From: Puia sp963703355
Lineage (GTDB): Bacteria > Bacteroidota > Bacteroidia > Chitinophagales > Chitinophagaceae
DNA: 64,000 nucleotides
Direction: 5' to 3'
NCBI GenBank assembly: GCA_963703355.1
Contig: OY969813.1
Span: forward strand, 4,216,001 to 4,280,000
In this document: positions 18,726 through 28,122 of the stretch, piece after piece
How the letters are laid out: each line of letters opens with the position of its first letter
Position numbering within the stretch: position 1 is the first letter of the stretch
Position numbers and translations under genes: made by a program
The notes under the pieces: generated by a model
Told to the model about the DNA's origin: nothing
Databases searched by the model: none
The model's input: the letters and a program-made list of their open reading frames with translations, nothing else

Positions 18726-19142
18726 ATGAAACGTACAGCTACCGCAATTTGGAAAGGATCAGGTAAGGATGGGAAAGGTGTATTAACAACTCAGAGTAAA
18801 ACGCTTGATAATACACAATACTCTTATAAATCACGTTTTGAAGAAGGCGTTGGAACAAATCCTGAGGAACTTGTAGCAGCAGCTCATGCGGGTTGTTTTG
18901 CCATGGCGCTCAGTTTTCAACTTCAAAATATAGGCATCACAGCAGACAGCCTGGATGTAAATGCCGTGGTAACACTTGACCCTCCTACGGGTACCATCAC
19001 TTCTTCTGCGCTCACTTTAAAAGCAAAAATCCCGGGGATTACAGACGAACAATTCAAGCAGGCTACTGAAAATGCCAAAAAAGGATGTCCCATAAGCAAG
19101 CTGCTGAATACAACCATTACACTTGATTCGTCTCTTGTATAA
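18726..19142 (+). CDS. OsmC family peroxiredoxin
   Basis: A 138-residue OsmC/Ohr-fold thiol peroxidase that should reduce organic hydroperoxides. The two redox cysteines are visible: one in AAHAGCFAMALSFQL (near residue 58) and the other in KKGCPISKLLN (near residue 122). The N-terminal TAIWKGSGKDGKGVLTTQS-like strand region is typical of the OsmC (rather than Ohr) branch. The thiol donor is unknown; low-molecular-weight thiol biology is present farther along (bshC, YfiT-type gene). Confidence 0.9.
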   Translation: MKRTATAIWKGSGKDGKGVLTTQSKTLDNTQYSYKSRFEEGVGTNPEELVAAAHAGCFAMALSFQLQNIGITADSLDVNAVVTLDPPTGTITSSALTLKAKIPGITDEQFKQATENAKKGCPISKLLNTTITLDSSLV

Positions 19143-19209
19143 ATATAACGTTTATCAGTAACCGCTGAATCAGTTTTCAACTGTAATTTGATTTTGTATC
19201 GTCAAATCC

Positions 19210-20640
19210 ATGAAGTCATTTATGAAACTAAAAAACAACAGCAGGAGAAATTTCATTAAAACGTCTTCATTGGCTGCTGCGGGAATTTTTATTGTACCGA
19301 GGCATGTGTTGGGACGTGGATTTGTAGCGCCCAGCGATAAATTAAATATTGCGGGCGTTGGGGTGGGAGGAAGAGCTGAAACGAATCTTCCCAAAGCTTT
19401 TAATAACGGATCTGATAATATTGCAGCACTCTGTGATGTTGATGATCGCAGGTCCGTAAACTCGAGAAACAGGTGGCCTAAGTCACCATATTATAAGGAT
19501 TATCGGGTGATGCTGGAAAAAGAAGGTAAAAATATTGACGCGGTGATGATTACCACGCCGGACCATATGCACGCACCCATTGCGATGGCAGCTATGGAAC
19601 TCGGGAAACATGTGTATGTTGAAAAGCCATTAACGCACGATATTTATGAAGCCAGAATGCTTACTGAGGCTGCAAAAAAGTACAAAGTAGTTACGCAGAT
19701 GGGAAACCAGGGTGCTTCTGGTGATGATATACGATTAATAGAAACCTGGCTGCAGGACGGCTTACTGGGAGACGTTCACACGGTTCATGTGTGGACCAAT
19801 CGTCCCACCTGGCCGCAGGGCATTGCTACGCCAACGGGACAATTCGATGTTCCAAAAGAACTCGACTGGAATCTCTGGCTTGGGACGGCGCCACAGCGTG
19901 ATTATAATCCTGCATTTCTTCCTGCAATCTGGAGAGGATGGGTCGATTACGGGTCGGGTTCGCTGGGAGATATGGGTTGCCATTTTATCGATTCCCCTTA
20001 TCTCGCATTGAAACTGGGTTATCCCTTTTCAGCGGAAACAAGTATCGGATCGGTATATAGTGGATATTTCAAAGAAGTTATCAATACGGATGGATTTCCA
20101 CCCTCAGCTAAAACCTACATCCATTTTCCTCAGCGGGGCTCCATGGTTCCGGTAAAAATGATTTGGTACGATGGTGGAATCCTCCCAGAGAGACCCGAAG
20201 AACTTTTACCGGATGAGGAAATGAGTAAGGTTGATGGTGGAATGATATTCGAAGGAACGAAGGGAAAACTTTTGGCCGGAAAATTTGGTGCGAATGCAAC
20301 TTTGTTACCAACGAGTCTGATGAAAGACAGGGTCCTGTCAAAATCAAAATTTCCCTTAGTGGAAGGCGGAACAGAAGGTCATCAGCAACAATGGGTGAAA
20401 GCCTGCAAAATTGGGTATGGTGCATATACCAGTTCTGATTTTGCATTAGCTGGACCGTTAACTGAAACCGTACTGATGGGGAACCTCGCCATCCGTAGCT
20501 ATCAATACAGTGAGAACAATAGCAAGGGAGAGAAAATATTTCCAGGACGTAAAAAATTGCTCTGGGATGGAGAAAAAATGGAGGTTACTAATTTTGCGCC
20601 AGCCAATCAGTTTGTAAAAAGAACGTATAGAAGTTATTAG
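19210..20640 (+). CDS. Tat-exported Gfo/Idh/MocA family oxidoreductase (copy 1)
   Basis: A 476-residue NAD(P)-dependent sugar-type oxidoreductase with a twin-arginine signal (SRRNFIKTSSLAAAG, residues ~11-25). The family's GVGVGGRAE nucleotide-binding loop follows near residue 53. The active-site Lys is in the intact HVYVEKPLTH motif near residue 139. The C-terminal GFO_IDH_MocA_C2-type domain (GSLGDMGCHFID and EGTKGKLLAGKFG) is present. An ATG 12 bases downstream is an alternative start. The substrate is not predictable. A close paralogue lies immediately downstream, separated by a heptamer repeat array. Confidence 0.88.
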   Translation: MKSFMKLKNNSRRNFIKTSSLAAAGIFIVPRHVLGRGFVAPSDKLNIAGVGVGGRAETNLPKAFNNGSDNIAALCDVDDRRSVNSRNRWPKSPYYKDYRVMLEKEGKNIDAVMITTPDHMHAPIAMAAMELGKHVYVEKPLTHDIYEARMLTEAAKKYKVVTQMGNQGASGDDIRLIETWLQDGLLGDVHTVHVWTNRPTWPQGIATPTGQFDVPKELDWNLWLGTAPQRDYNPAFLPAIWRGWVDYGSGSLGDMGCHFIDSPYLALKLGYPFSAETSIGSVYSGYFKEVINTDGFPPSAKTYIHFPQRGSMVPVKMIWYDGGILPERPEELLPDEEMSKVDGGMIFEGTKGKLLAGKFGANATLLPTSLMKDRVLSKSKFPLVEGGTEGHQQQWVKACKIGYGAYTSSDFALAGPLTETVLMGNLAIRSYQYSENNSKGEKIFPGRKKLLWDGEKMEVTNFAPANQFVKRTYRSY

Positions 20641-20643
20641 GCT

Positions 20644-20699
20644 GGACGCTGAACGCTTAACGCTTAACGTTGAACGCTGAACGCGAAACGATTAACGCG
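20644..20699 (+). repeat. Heptamer repeat locus B (NAACGCT type)
   Basis: Eight consecutive heptamers: GGACGCT, GAACGCT, TAACGCT, TAACGTT, GAACGCT, GAACGCG, AAACGAT and TAACGCG. The array begins three bases after the stop of the first oxidoreductase gene and ends 31 bases before the start of the second. The unit differs from the AAAGCT heptamers elsewhere in the window by one central base. Confidence 0.75.
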
Positions 20700-20730
20700 G
20701 TATATAAAACATTCAATTTTTGCTTGTAAT

Positions 20731-22131
20731 ATGAAAATTAAAAACAACACATCAAGAAGAGATTTCCTGAAGTCAGGTTCAATGGCGGCTGCAGGATTTT
20801 TTATTGTGCCGAGACATGTTCTGGGTCGTGGTTTTACTGCGCCAAGTGATAAACTCACTATTGCGGCTGTCGGTGCTGGCGGAAAAGGGGAGAGTGATCT
20901 GCGTGAATTTTCCAAAAGTCCGAATGCTAATATTGCATATCTCTGTGATGTAGATGATCGTCAGATCAAAACTTCTGTTGGACGTTTTCCCAATGCGAAA
21001 AGGTATTATGATTTTCGTGAAATGCTGGACAAGGAACATCAGTCGATAGATGCGGTTTCAGTTTCCACGCCCGACAACTGCCATGCGGTTGCTGCCATGG
21101 CTGCAATGCAACTTGGTAAACATGTATATGTTCAGAAGCCACTGACACATGATATATATGAAGCGCGATTATTAACAGAATCCGCCAGGAGATATAAAGT
21201 TGTTACGCAAATGGGAAACCAGGGTGCGTCAGGAGATGGCGTTCGTACTATGCAGGAATGGTATCGCGCCGGTGTTATTGGAGACGCTATTGAAATAAAA
21301 GTTTGGACCAACCGGCCAGTGTGGCCACAGGGAACGGGAACCCCTAAGAGTACTGATCCGATACCTGCGGAACTCAAATGGGATCTCTGGCTCGGGCCTG
21401 CAAAAGACGAACCATATCATAAAGAATATGTGCCGTTCAGCTGGCGCGGTTTCTGGGCATTCGGTACGGGTGCGTTGGGAGATATGGGTTGTCACCTGAT
21501 AGATCCGGCATTTAAAACGGTCGGACTGGGCTATCCAACAGATGTTCAATGTAGTCAGGTATCGATCTATGAAAAAATGTGGACAGCCGATTATTTTCCG
21601 GAAAGTTGTCCCGCAGCCTCATCTGTTATTCTGAATTTTCCCGGCAAAGATGGCAAACCAAATGTGAAACTGCATTGGATGGACGGAGGGATTATACCTG
21701 AGAGACCCGACGAATTAGGTGCAGATGAACAGTTTGGCGGAAATGACGGTGGTGTACTGATCATAGGAACAAAAGGCAAGATGATGTGTGGTACGTATGG
21801 TAGTGATCCCAAACTGCTTCCAACTTCCAGGACAAGCGAAATCAGTATTCCGCAAACGCTTGCACGGGTGCCTGAAGGTCACTATGTACAATGGGTTAAT
21901 GCCTGTCTCGCGGGGTATGGTCGCAAGGAAGTAAGTTCGCCGTTTGAATATGCTGGTCCGTTGACTGAAACAATCCTGATGGGTAATCTGGCTTTAAGAT
22001 CATGGAATATAAAAAATGGAAATAGCTTTCCGGGAAGAAAGAAATTGCTGTGGGACGCACCCAATATGAAGATCACCAATTTTGATGAAGCGAATCAATA
22101 CGTCAAAAGAGATTACAGGCAGGGATGGTAA
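20731..22131 (+). CDS. Tat-exported Gfo/Idh/MocA family oxidoreductase (copy 2)
   Basis: A 466-residue paralogue of the preceding gene with the same architecture: Tat signal SRRDFLKSGSMAAAG, nearly identical PRHVLGRGF processing region, GAGGKGESD nucleotide loop and the shared KVVTQMGNQGASGD block. The active-site motif reads HVYVQKPLTH, with Gln where copy 1 and most of the family have Glu (EKP). The Lys is retained. This may alter proton handling or substrate choice. The two genes look like a tandem duplication followed by divergence. It ends 19 bases before the opposing MscS gene. Confidence 0.88.
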   Translation: MKIKNNTSRRDFLKSGSMAAAGFFIVPRHVLGRGFTAPSDKLTIAAVGAGGKGESDLREFSKSPNANIAYLCDVDDRQIKTSVGRFPNAKRYYDFREMLDKEHQSIDAVSVSTPDNCHAVAAMAAMQLGKHVYVQKPLTHDIYEARLLTESARRYKVVTQMGNQGASGDGVRTMQEWYRAGVIGDAIEIKVWTNRPVWPQGTGTPKSTDPIPAELKWDLWLGPAKDEPYHKEYVPFSWRGFWAFGTGALGDMGCHLIDPAFKTVGLGYPTDVQCSQVSIYEKMWTADYFPESCPAASSVILNFPGKDGKPNVKLHWMDGGIIPERPDELGADEQFGGNDGGVLIIGTKGKMMCGTYGSDPKLLPTSRTSEISIPQTLARVPEGHYVQWVNACLAGYGRKEVSSPFEYAGPLTETILMGNLALRSWNIKNGNSFPGRKKLLWDAPNMKITNFDEANQYVKRDYRQGW

Positions 22132-22150
22132 GTTAATTAACAATTAATCA

Positions 22151-24550
22151 TTACAATATCGGTATTTGGTTCTTCGAAAATGAATCGATGATATTCAACA
22201 TCAATTCATTTCGCAGTGCAGCGATATCTGACATATCCGCTACCCAGAAAGTGATATCGTAGTTTATGGAATCTTCTGCAAAACTACTGACCGTAACAGC
22301 AGGGGCAGGATCCTTCATAACTTTTTCGTTCTTCCTGATTTCATCCAGAATTAAATCCCTTGCCTTCCTGAAATCTGATTTGTAGGGAACACTGATGGGA
22401 ATTTTGACCTGCTTATTGCGGTTGTACAGCGTCCAGTTAATTAATTGTTGCGATAACAAATCTCCATTCGGTACAATGATGTTTGCACCTTCACCATTAT
22501 AGATCTGGCTGGACCTGACTCCGATTTCCTGTACAGTGCCCGTTTTGCCACCTACTTCAATAGTATCCCCGACCTGAATGGGTCTTTCGAAGGCGATGAT
22601 GATTCCCGATACCAGATTATTCACAAGATTCTGCAAACCGAAGCCAATACCCACTCCCAGGGCTCCAATCAATATGGAAATCTTATCCAGCGGGATACCC
22701 ACAGCAGCTACAGCGATCAGAAATCCCGCGGCCCAGATTCCGATTCTTACAATCAGTGCTACAGAACCAAGTCTTGTTTTTTTATGAGGTCCGGGATTTT
22801 GCGTTTCATCGAAAAAGAAGTTTACGAATTGTGATAATACAGAAGATATCCAAATGATCAGGATAAATAATATACCACTCGCATAAGTGAAAGTGATACT
22901 TCCGATGGACCTCGGTTTATTTATGAAGTAGATTATAATCCTGCTAACCCTGTCATACAACATGAGATCTTTTGAGAGAGAAAGTACCCAGACCACAACA
23001 GCCACGATCCACAATATATTTCGCATCTTATTTTTCAGATGAACAAAATTGAGAAATGCGAAAAAGCGATTATGGAATACTTCTGATTGAGTATACACGG
23101 CATCTATTAGAATGGTACAGCAAACTTTTAATGTAATTGCCAGCACCAGACTATCCACAGAACTATATGCAAGAATTTTTGCCAGTGTCAGACGACCCGT
23201 CAGATTGCATCCCAATGAGATCGCCATTTGAATCATTGTGAATGCTACTACCCAGTAGCGTGCTTTGGAATCGTCGAGTGTTTTAAAAACGATGGATTTT
23301 TTTCTCATCAGCCAGACACACAATAAGAACAAGACAATGCCTACGAGGAACAATCCCCATCGTTCCCCGTATGCAGAATCCAGCAACAGATCATCCATTG
23401 CAAAAATCACCCAAATACATGCAATACAGAGCCACGCTGCCTTACCAGGTTTCGTGAGGTAATTGAACAGAAGAATTGTTAAAAAGAAAAGCCGGAATAT
23501 TTCATTGAGATGAGTGTACACAGCGGGGGCACTGGGATATAAAAACGGGCCGTAAGTAAATAATAATAACAGGGCCGAGAAAACAACTGACTTTTTTAAG
23601 AAAACCAGGTTGTTTAGAATTTCCCCCTTATTGGGCATTTTGCGAACAACACGCATAATAATCAGGAACCAGATAAGAAATAACAACCAGATGCCAACAT
23701 TGATCGATCGGGTATCCCATGTGGTTGACATAAATCGACGGGTGACCCTGATTGAACGACCTAAGGCATCCTGAAGAACTTCTTTTAATGATGCCTCATA
23801 ATCTACTGAACTGATTTCTGAAATTGGCGGCTCTTCCTGTTTCCACATAGCTTCGGAAATAGATTGCTGACGGTCTCTGATTTCTGCCTGCAGATCCTGC
23901 AACACCAGATAATTGATGGAAACACGATCTCTGAGTGTATTTACTTTAATTGTTGTGGTATGGAGTATCGAATCAAGCAGTAGCGACCGATCGTGCATGG
24001 CTTTCATTTGTCCATGCAACACCGCATCCAGTGAGTCGTTCAATAAAGTACTATCATGTTTTACTTCCCTGATCCGCTGATGAATATTATTGAGCTGATC
24101 GACGTAGGCGGACAAGGATTCTTTCCAATCTTCCAGGGTTTCTTTTGACTCATTCAAAAGAACGAGGGAAGTATTCAGGTTACGCAGATTAAGCGGGTTG
24201 TCATTTCGTTCAAGTCGCGCATGAAAATAATTCAGGCCACGCTCGAGTCCGGAAATAGATTTTATTATTCCGGATGTGTCGAAAGTTCTGTCCAGAAAAT
24301 TTTCAGCACGGTTCAGGCTGAAGGAATAAGATTCAATCTTATTCACCATGTAAGGAACGGTGGTGTCTTTTATTTCTGCTTCAGTTAAAATAGAATCCGA
24401 GATTCTGGAATTCAGATCCATCGCCGTGGTGTCAATTTTCTGACGATGATGGACAAAGTGCTTTTTTTTAACCTGTGCGTTTGCGAGCAGGCAAAAAAAG
24501 GAAAGTAAAATAATGGGAGCAAGAATCTTCAGCCGGTTTTTAACAGGCAT
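22151..24550 (-). CDS. MscS-family mechanosensitive ion channel, large form
   Basis: A 799-residue inner-membrane channel. After a signal peptide (ending LLANAQ) comes a ~240-residue periplasmic, helix-rich domain, then about ten membrane segments. The MscS core follows at the C-terminal third. The pore-lining helix region reads LGVGIGFGLQNLVNNLVSGIIIAFERPIQVGDTIEV-like, and the beta domain contains GTVQEIGVRSSQI and IIVPNGDLLSQQLINWT. The architecture resembles MscK/YbdG-like large channels that release solutes on hypo-osmotic shock. The start at 24550 (MPVKNRLKIL) is preferred to a longer extension because it places the signal peptide first. Confidence 0.9.
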   Translation of the reverse strand: MPVKNRLKILAPIILLSFFCLLANAQVKKKHFVHHRQKIDTTAMDLNSRISDSILTEAEIKDTTVPYMVNKIESYSFSLNRAENFLDRTFDTSGIIKSISGLERGLNYFHARLERNDNPLNLRNLNTSLVLLNESKETLEDWKESLSAYVDQLNNIHQRIREVKHDSTLLNDSLDAVLHGQMKAMHDRSLLLDSILHTTTIKVNTLRDRVSINYLVLQDLQAEIRDRQQSISEAMWKQEEPPISEISSVDYEASLKEVLQDALGRSIRVTRRFMSTTWDTRSINVGIWLLFLIWFLIIMRVVRKMPNKGEILNNLVFLKKSVVFSALLLLFTYGPFLYPSAPAVYTHLNEIFRLFFLTILLFNYLTKPGKAAWLCIACIWVIFAMDDLLLDSAYGERWGLFLVGIVLFLLCVWLMRKKSIVFKTLDDSKARYWVVAFTMIQMAISLGCNLTGRLTLAKILAYSSVDSLVLAITLKVCCTILIDAVYTQSEVFHNRFFAFLNFVHLKNKMRNILWIVAVVVWVLSLSKDLMLYDRVSRIIIYFINKPRSIGSITFTYASGILFILIIWISSVLSQFVNFFFDETQNPGPHKKTRLGSVALIVRIGIWAAGFLIAVAAVGIPLDKISILIGALGVGIGFGLQNLVNNLVSGIIIAFERPIQVGDTIEVGGKTGTVQEIGVRSSQIYNGEGANIIVPNGDLLSQQLINWTLYNRNKQVKIPISVPYKSDFRKARDLILDEIRKNEKVMKDPAPAVTVSSFAEDSINYDITFWVADMSDIAALRNELMLNIIDSFSKNQIPIL

Positions 24551-24626
24551 ATGGAAGGGATATTTTAGCCAAATTACGGTTAATGCGGATGTTTTACTCA
24601 AGGAATAAATCTAACACGAAAAAGAG

Positions 24627-25499
24627 TTATTCGCTGAGCATGCGTGACAGCATCAGCAATTCAGTTTTCTTGTAAAGATTGGATTCGTTATCGAAGCATT
24701 TACTGAATTCTTCCAATAGTGATTGCATGATCCTGATATGATTGGAGGGCTTGAAATGAATGTCGGCGGGGGTGATGGCAATACGATTGAAATAATTCAT
24801 CACGTCTTTGTGAGTAAAAACCTGTCCGCTCATAGGATCAATAAAAAATTCAATACGATCAATGGCGGGTTTTTCTGAAATTTCGTCGGCAAGTTCCGGT
24901 TTAATATAAGCGAGTACAAACTGACGGGGTATGTTGATCACCTTCACCGGGATGTCGAGTAATTCGCTTAATAAAAGATAGACGATGCCATTGATTATGG
25001 TATTACCTCTTTTTGTTTCGATTACTTTGTGAATCAGAAATTCTTCGGGATGCTGATAGCCGACTTCGGTTCCTTTCAGATTGTAGTAACCATAGATAAT
25101 GCTCGTAAGTACGTTCACTTGTTCAAGGGGTGTCAGATAGCTATTCAATTCAAGCCAGATATTCCTTCGAAGTTTTTCTATTTCTTCCAGAACAGGGCTG
25201 GTAGCGAGATCCGGATACTGAAATTTGGATACCAAAAGTGTTGCAGTAAGAAGATCATGATAACTGCTGGATTTCCATCGCTGAAAATCTTCCGTAAGAT
25301 CCCTGTAGTGGAGGCGATGAATCAGCATCTCGATCCTTTCCTGTATAGAATCCTGCAGTGTATTTTCCCATAGGTATTCCAGATTTGGAATGATTCCACG
25401 ACCGTAGCTTATGATTCTGTTGCTTACCGTTGTGAACACTTCTTCATCAGGATCATCAATCAGATGAAGCAATGCTTTTATTTCTTTGGATTCCTGCAT
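24627..25499 (-). CDS. SirB1/transglutaminase-like family protein
   Basis: A 290-residue soluble protein. The first ~75 residues (KEIKALLHLIDDPDEEVFTTVSNRI) look like HEAT-type helices. The remainder matches the SirB1 N-terminal (transglutaminase-like) family, with LNSYLTPLEQVNVLTSIIY and the RGNTIINGIVYLLLSELLDIPV motif. The usual catalytic Cys position of transglutaminases is not evident, so enzymatic activity is doubtful. An upstream in-frame extension adding a hydrophobic stretch is possible, but the ATG at 25499 gives the family-typical N-terminus. Transcribed with topA and MscS on the same strand. Confidence 0.75.
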   Translation of the reverse strand: MQESKEIKALLHLIDDPDEEVFTTVSNRIISYGRGIIPNLEYLWENTLQDSIQERIEMLIHRLHYRDLTEDFQRWKSSSYHDLLTATLLVSKFQYPDLATSPVLEEIEKLRRNIWLELNSYLTPLEQVNVLTSIIYGYYNLKGTEVGYQHPEEFLIHKVIETKRGNTIINGIVYLLLSELLDIPVKVINIPRQFVLAYIKPELADEISEKPAIDRIEFFIDPMSGQVFTHKDVMNYFNRIAITPADIHFKPSNHIRIMQSLLEEFSKCFDNESNLYKKTELLMLSRMLSE

Positions 25500-25666
25500 G
25501 GGGTGGATGTTTTTCTTCTTGCGATATACAGTCGGGGTTAGCGGGATGAATATCGCAGAAGTTAAAAAAAATGCAATGACAATCTTATCCACAAATCCTT
25601 TACGGATGTTTATTTCCGTGAAAGTTCGGTCTGCCCTGATTAGATAACGCAGGATTTTTAAAAATC

Positions 25667-28012
25667 TTATGAGGATTTCTTTTTCTTGGGAACTCTTTTC
25701 GGGGGATTGGCTTTTACTTCTTCAATAATGGCCTTGATTTCGGGTAGTTCAAGCGAAGCAACGTTTTCCTGTTTTTCTTTTGGAATTTTATAATTGCGAA
25801 GGCCCTGTTTAATATAAGGTCCATAGGGACCTCTGAGCAGTTGAATTTTTTCTTTTTCAAAAACCTTGATGGTTCTTTGTTCCTTGGCAGCTCTTTTTTC
25901 GACAACGATAGGGGAGGCTTCATCGAACCCTATAGTATATGGATCAAATTCCTTTCCGAGGGAATAAAATTTCTTGTCGTGCGCGATGTAGGGTCCAAAC
26001 CTGCCAATACTTACGGTAAGATCGGAGCCTTCAAACGAGCCCAGGTTTCGGGGCAATTTAAAAAGTTCGAGTGCGTCTTCGAGATTGATTGTTTCAATAC
26101 TCTGTGTATTTTTCAGTTTGGCAAACTTTGGTTTTTCTTCATCGTTTTGTTCGCCGATCTGTGCCATTGGGCCGTAGCGTCCCATGCGCACAATTAATTT
26201 TTTACCGGAGACGGGGTCAACACCCAGTTCTCTTTCTCCGCTAATCCTTTCTGCATTTTCAATCGTATTATCAACGTCCTTTTTGAAAGGCAGGTAGAAA
26301 TCATCTATCATATTGTTCCATTCGATCTTACCGCTGGCTACCTCATCAAACTCCGCTTCGATGCGCGCGGTAAAATTATAGTCCATGATATCATCAAAAT
26401 ACTGTTTCAGAAAATCAGTGACTACAAGTCCCAGATCTGTCGGGAACAATTTGGATTTTTCAGCGCCTGTCGTTTCCTGTTCTGAGATTTTATTTATTTT
26501 ATTTTCTTTCAATTTCAATATTCTGAAATTTCTGATCACACCTTCTTTATCCCGTTTTTCAACATAACCCCTTTTTAAAATAGTTGAAATGGTCGGAGCA
26601 TAGGTAGATGGTCTTCCGATTCCCAATTCTTCCAATTTCTTCACGAGGGAAGCTTCCGTATATCTTGGCAACGGGCGGCTGAAACGCTCTGTGGCGCGCA
26701 TTTCTACAAGTGGTAATTTTTGATTGATGGCCAGCGGTGGCAACATACCTTCCTGGTCTTCTTCTTCAGTAATATCATCATCATCGCGGTCTTCACGATA
26801 TACTTTTAAGAATCCGTCGAATTTCAATACTTCACCGCTTGCTTTTAATTCTTCTTTGTTAGTGGAGATCTGGATAACGGCTGTTGTTTTTTCAAGTTCA
26901 GCATCCGCCATCTGAGAAGCCATCGTCCTTTTCCAAATCAACTCATATAGCCTGCGAAGATCTGCATCTTCCACAGTATCGTTTTCCATATAGGTGGGAC
27001 GGATGGCTTCGTGAGCTTCCTGAGCAGATTCATTTTTATTTTTGAACGCGCGCTTCTGATAATATTTATTTCCGTATTTACTATTTATTTCTGACCGGAG
27101 ACTATCCATGGCTGTTTCACTTAAGCTTACGCTGTCGGTTCGCATGTAAGTAATTTTACCACTCTCGTATAACTTTTGCGCCAGCAGCATCGTACGACTT
27201 ACACCATATCCAAGTTTACGGGATGCTTCCTGTTGCAAAGTAGATGTAGTAAAAGGCGCTGCAGGTGATTTTTTACCAGGCTTAACCTGAATGTCGGTTA
27301 TCGTATACTCCGCGTTAAGGCAGGATTTTAAAAACGTCTCCGCACCTGATTCATCAGCATACTTTTTACCTTCTGCTGAAAAAACCACGTTCTTTCCGGA
27401 AATATCTTTAGCACTGAAAGAAGCATCTACTCTGAAAGTGCTTTGCGCATTGAACGCATTGATTTCTCTCTCCCTTTCTGCAATAATCCGAACGGCGACG
27501 CTTTGAACCCTGCCGGCACTCAGATTGTTTTTCATACTCATCTTTCGCCATAAAACCGGGCTCAATTCAAATCCCACAATCCTGTCGAGAATCCGTCTTG
27601 CCTGTTGCGCATTCACCAGATTCATATCAACGGTTCTTGGATTTTTTACCGCTGATTCGATTGCCGGCTTTGTAATTTCATGAAAAACAATACGTTTGGT
27701 TGTTTTTGGATCGAGTCCCAACACTTCACAGAGATGCCAGCTGATGGCTTCACCTTCCCGATCCTCATCCGTTGCCAGCCATACTTCGTCTGATTTTTTG
27801 GCCAGGCTTTTTAGTTCTTTAACTACCTTCTCCTTATCCTCTGGTACAATATAACGGGGCTTGTACTTATTATTAATGTCTATACCCATATCGGCCCTTT
27901 CCAGGTCACGAATATGACCATAACAGCTTTTTACCTCAAAGCCTTCGCCGAGAATTCTTTCGATTGTCTTCGCTTTAGCCGGGGACTCCACGATCAATAG
28001 ATTCTTCGCCAT
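25667..28012 (-). CDS. topA: DNA topoisomerase I (type IA)
   Basis: Relaxes negative supercoils by transient single-strand cleavage. The 781-residue enzyme has the Toprim domain at the N-terminus (LLIVESPAKAKTIERILG and DEDREGEAISWHL) and the active-site Tyr in KITYMRTDSVSLS near residue 300. The C-terminal part consists of repeated Topo-C-type modules (GRYGPMAQIG, GRFGPYIAHDKKFYSL, GPYGPYIKQGLRNYKI) with a Lys-rich tail and no zinc fingers, the common layout in Bacteroidota. The first ATG of the frame at 28012 gives MAKNLLIVESPAK. Confidence 0.95.
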   Translation of the reverse strand: MAKNLLIVESPAKAKTIERILGEGFEVKSCYGHIRDLERADMGIDINNKYKPRYIVPEDKEKVVKELKSLAKKSDEVWLATDEDREGEAISWHLCEVLGLDPKTTKRIVFHEITKPAIESAVKNPRTVDMNLVNAQQARRILDRIVGFELSPVLWRKMSMKNNLSAGRVQSVAVRIIAEREREINAFNAQSTFRVDASFSAKDISGKNVVFSAEGKKYADESGAETFLKSCLNAEYTITDIQVKPGKKSPAAPFTTSTLQQEASRKLGYGVSRTMLLAQKLYESGKITYMRTDSVSLSETAMDSLRSEINSKYGNKYYQKRAFKNKNESAQEAHEAIRPTYMENDTVEDADLRRLYELIWKRTMASQMADAELEKTTAVIQISTNKEELKASGEVLKFDGFLKVYREDRDDDDITEEEDQEGMLPPLAINQKLPLVEMRATERFSRPLPRYTEASLVKKLEELGIGRPSTYAPTISTILKRGYVEKRDKEGVIRNFRILKLKENKINKISEQETTGAEKSKLFPTDLGLVVTDFLKQYFDDIMDYNFTARIEAEFDEVASGKIEWNNMIDDFYLPFKKDVDNTIENAERISGERELGVDPVSGKKLIVRMGRYGPMAQIGEQNDEEKPKFAKLKNTQSIETINLEDALELFKLPRNLGSFEGSDLTVSIGRFGPYIAHDKKFYSLGKEFDPYTIGFDEASPIVVEKRAAKEQRTIKVFEKEKIQLLRGPYGPYIKQGLRNYKIPKEKQENVASLELPEIKAIIEEVKANPPKRVPKKKKSS

Positions 28013-28122
28013 ACTTTTCAAATGATATTAAAACTGCCTGAAAGCGTGCAATTTTACAGTATAACATTGAAAGTAAAAAATGAGAGCTCAGCAACAAGAA
28101 GATCTTAAATCCTGATAACTAT

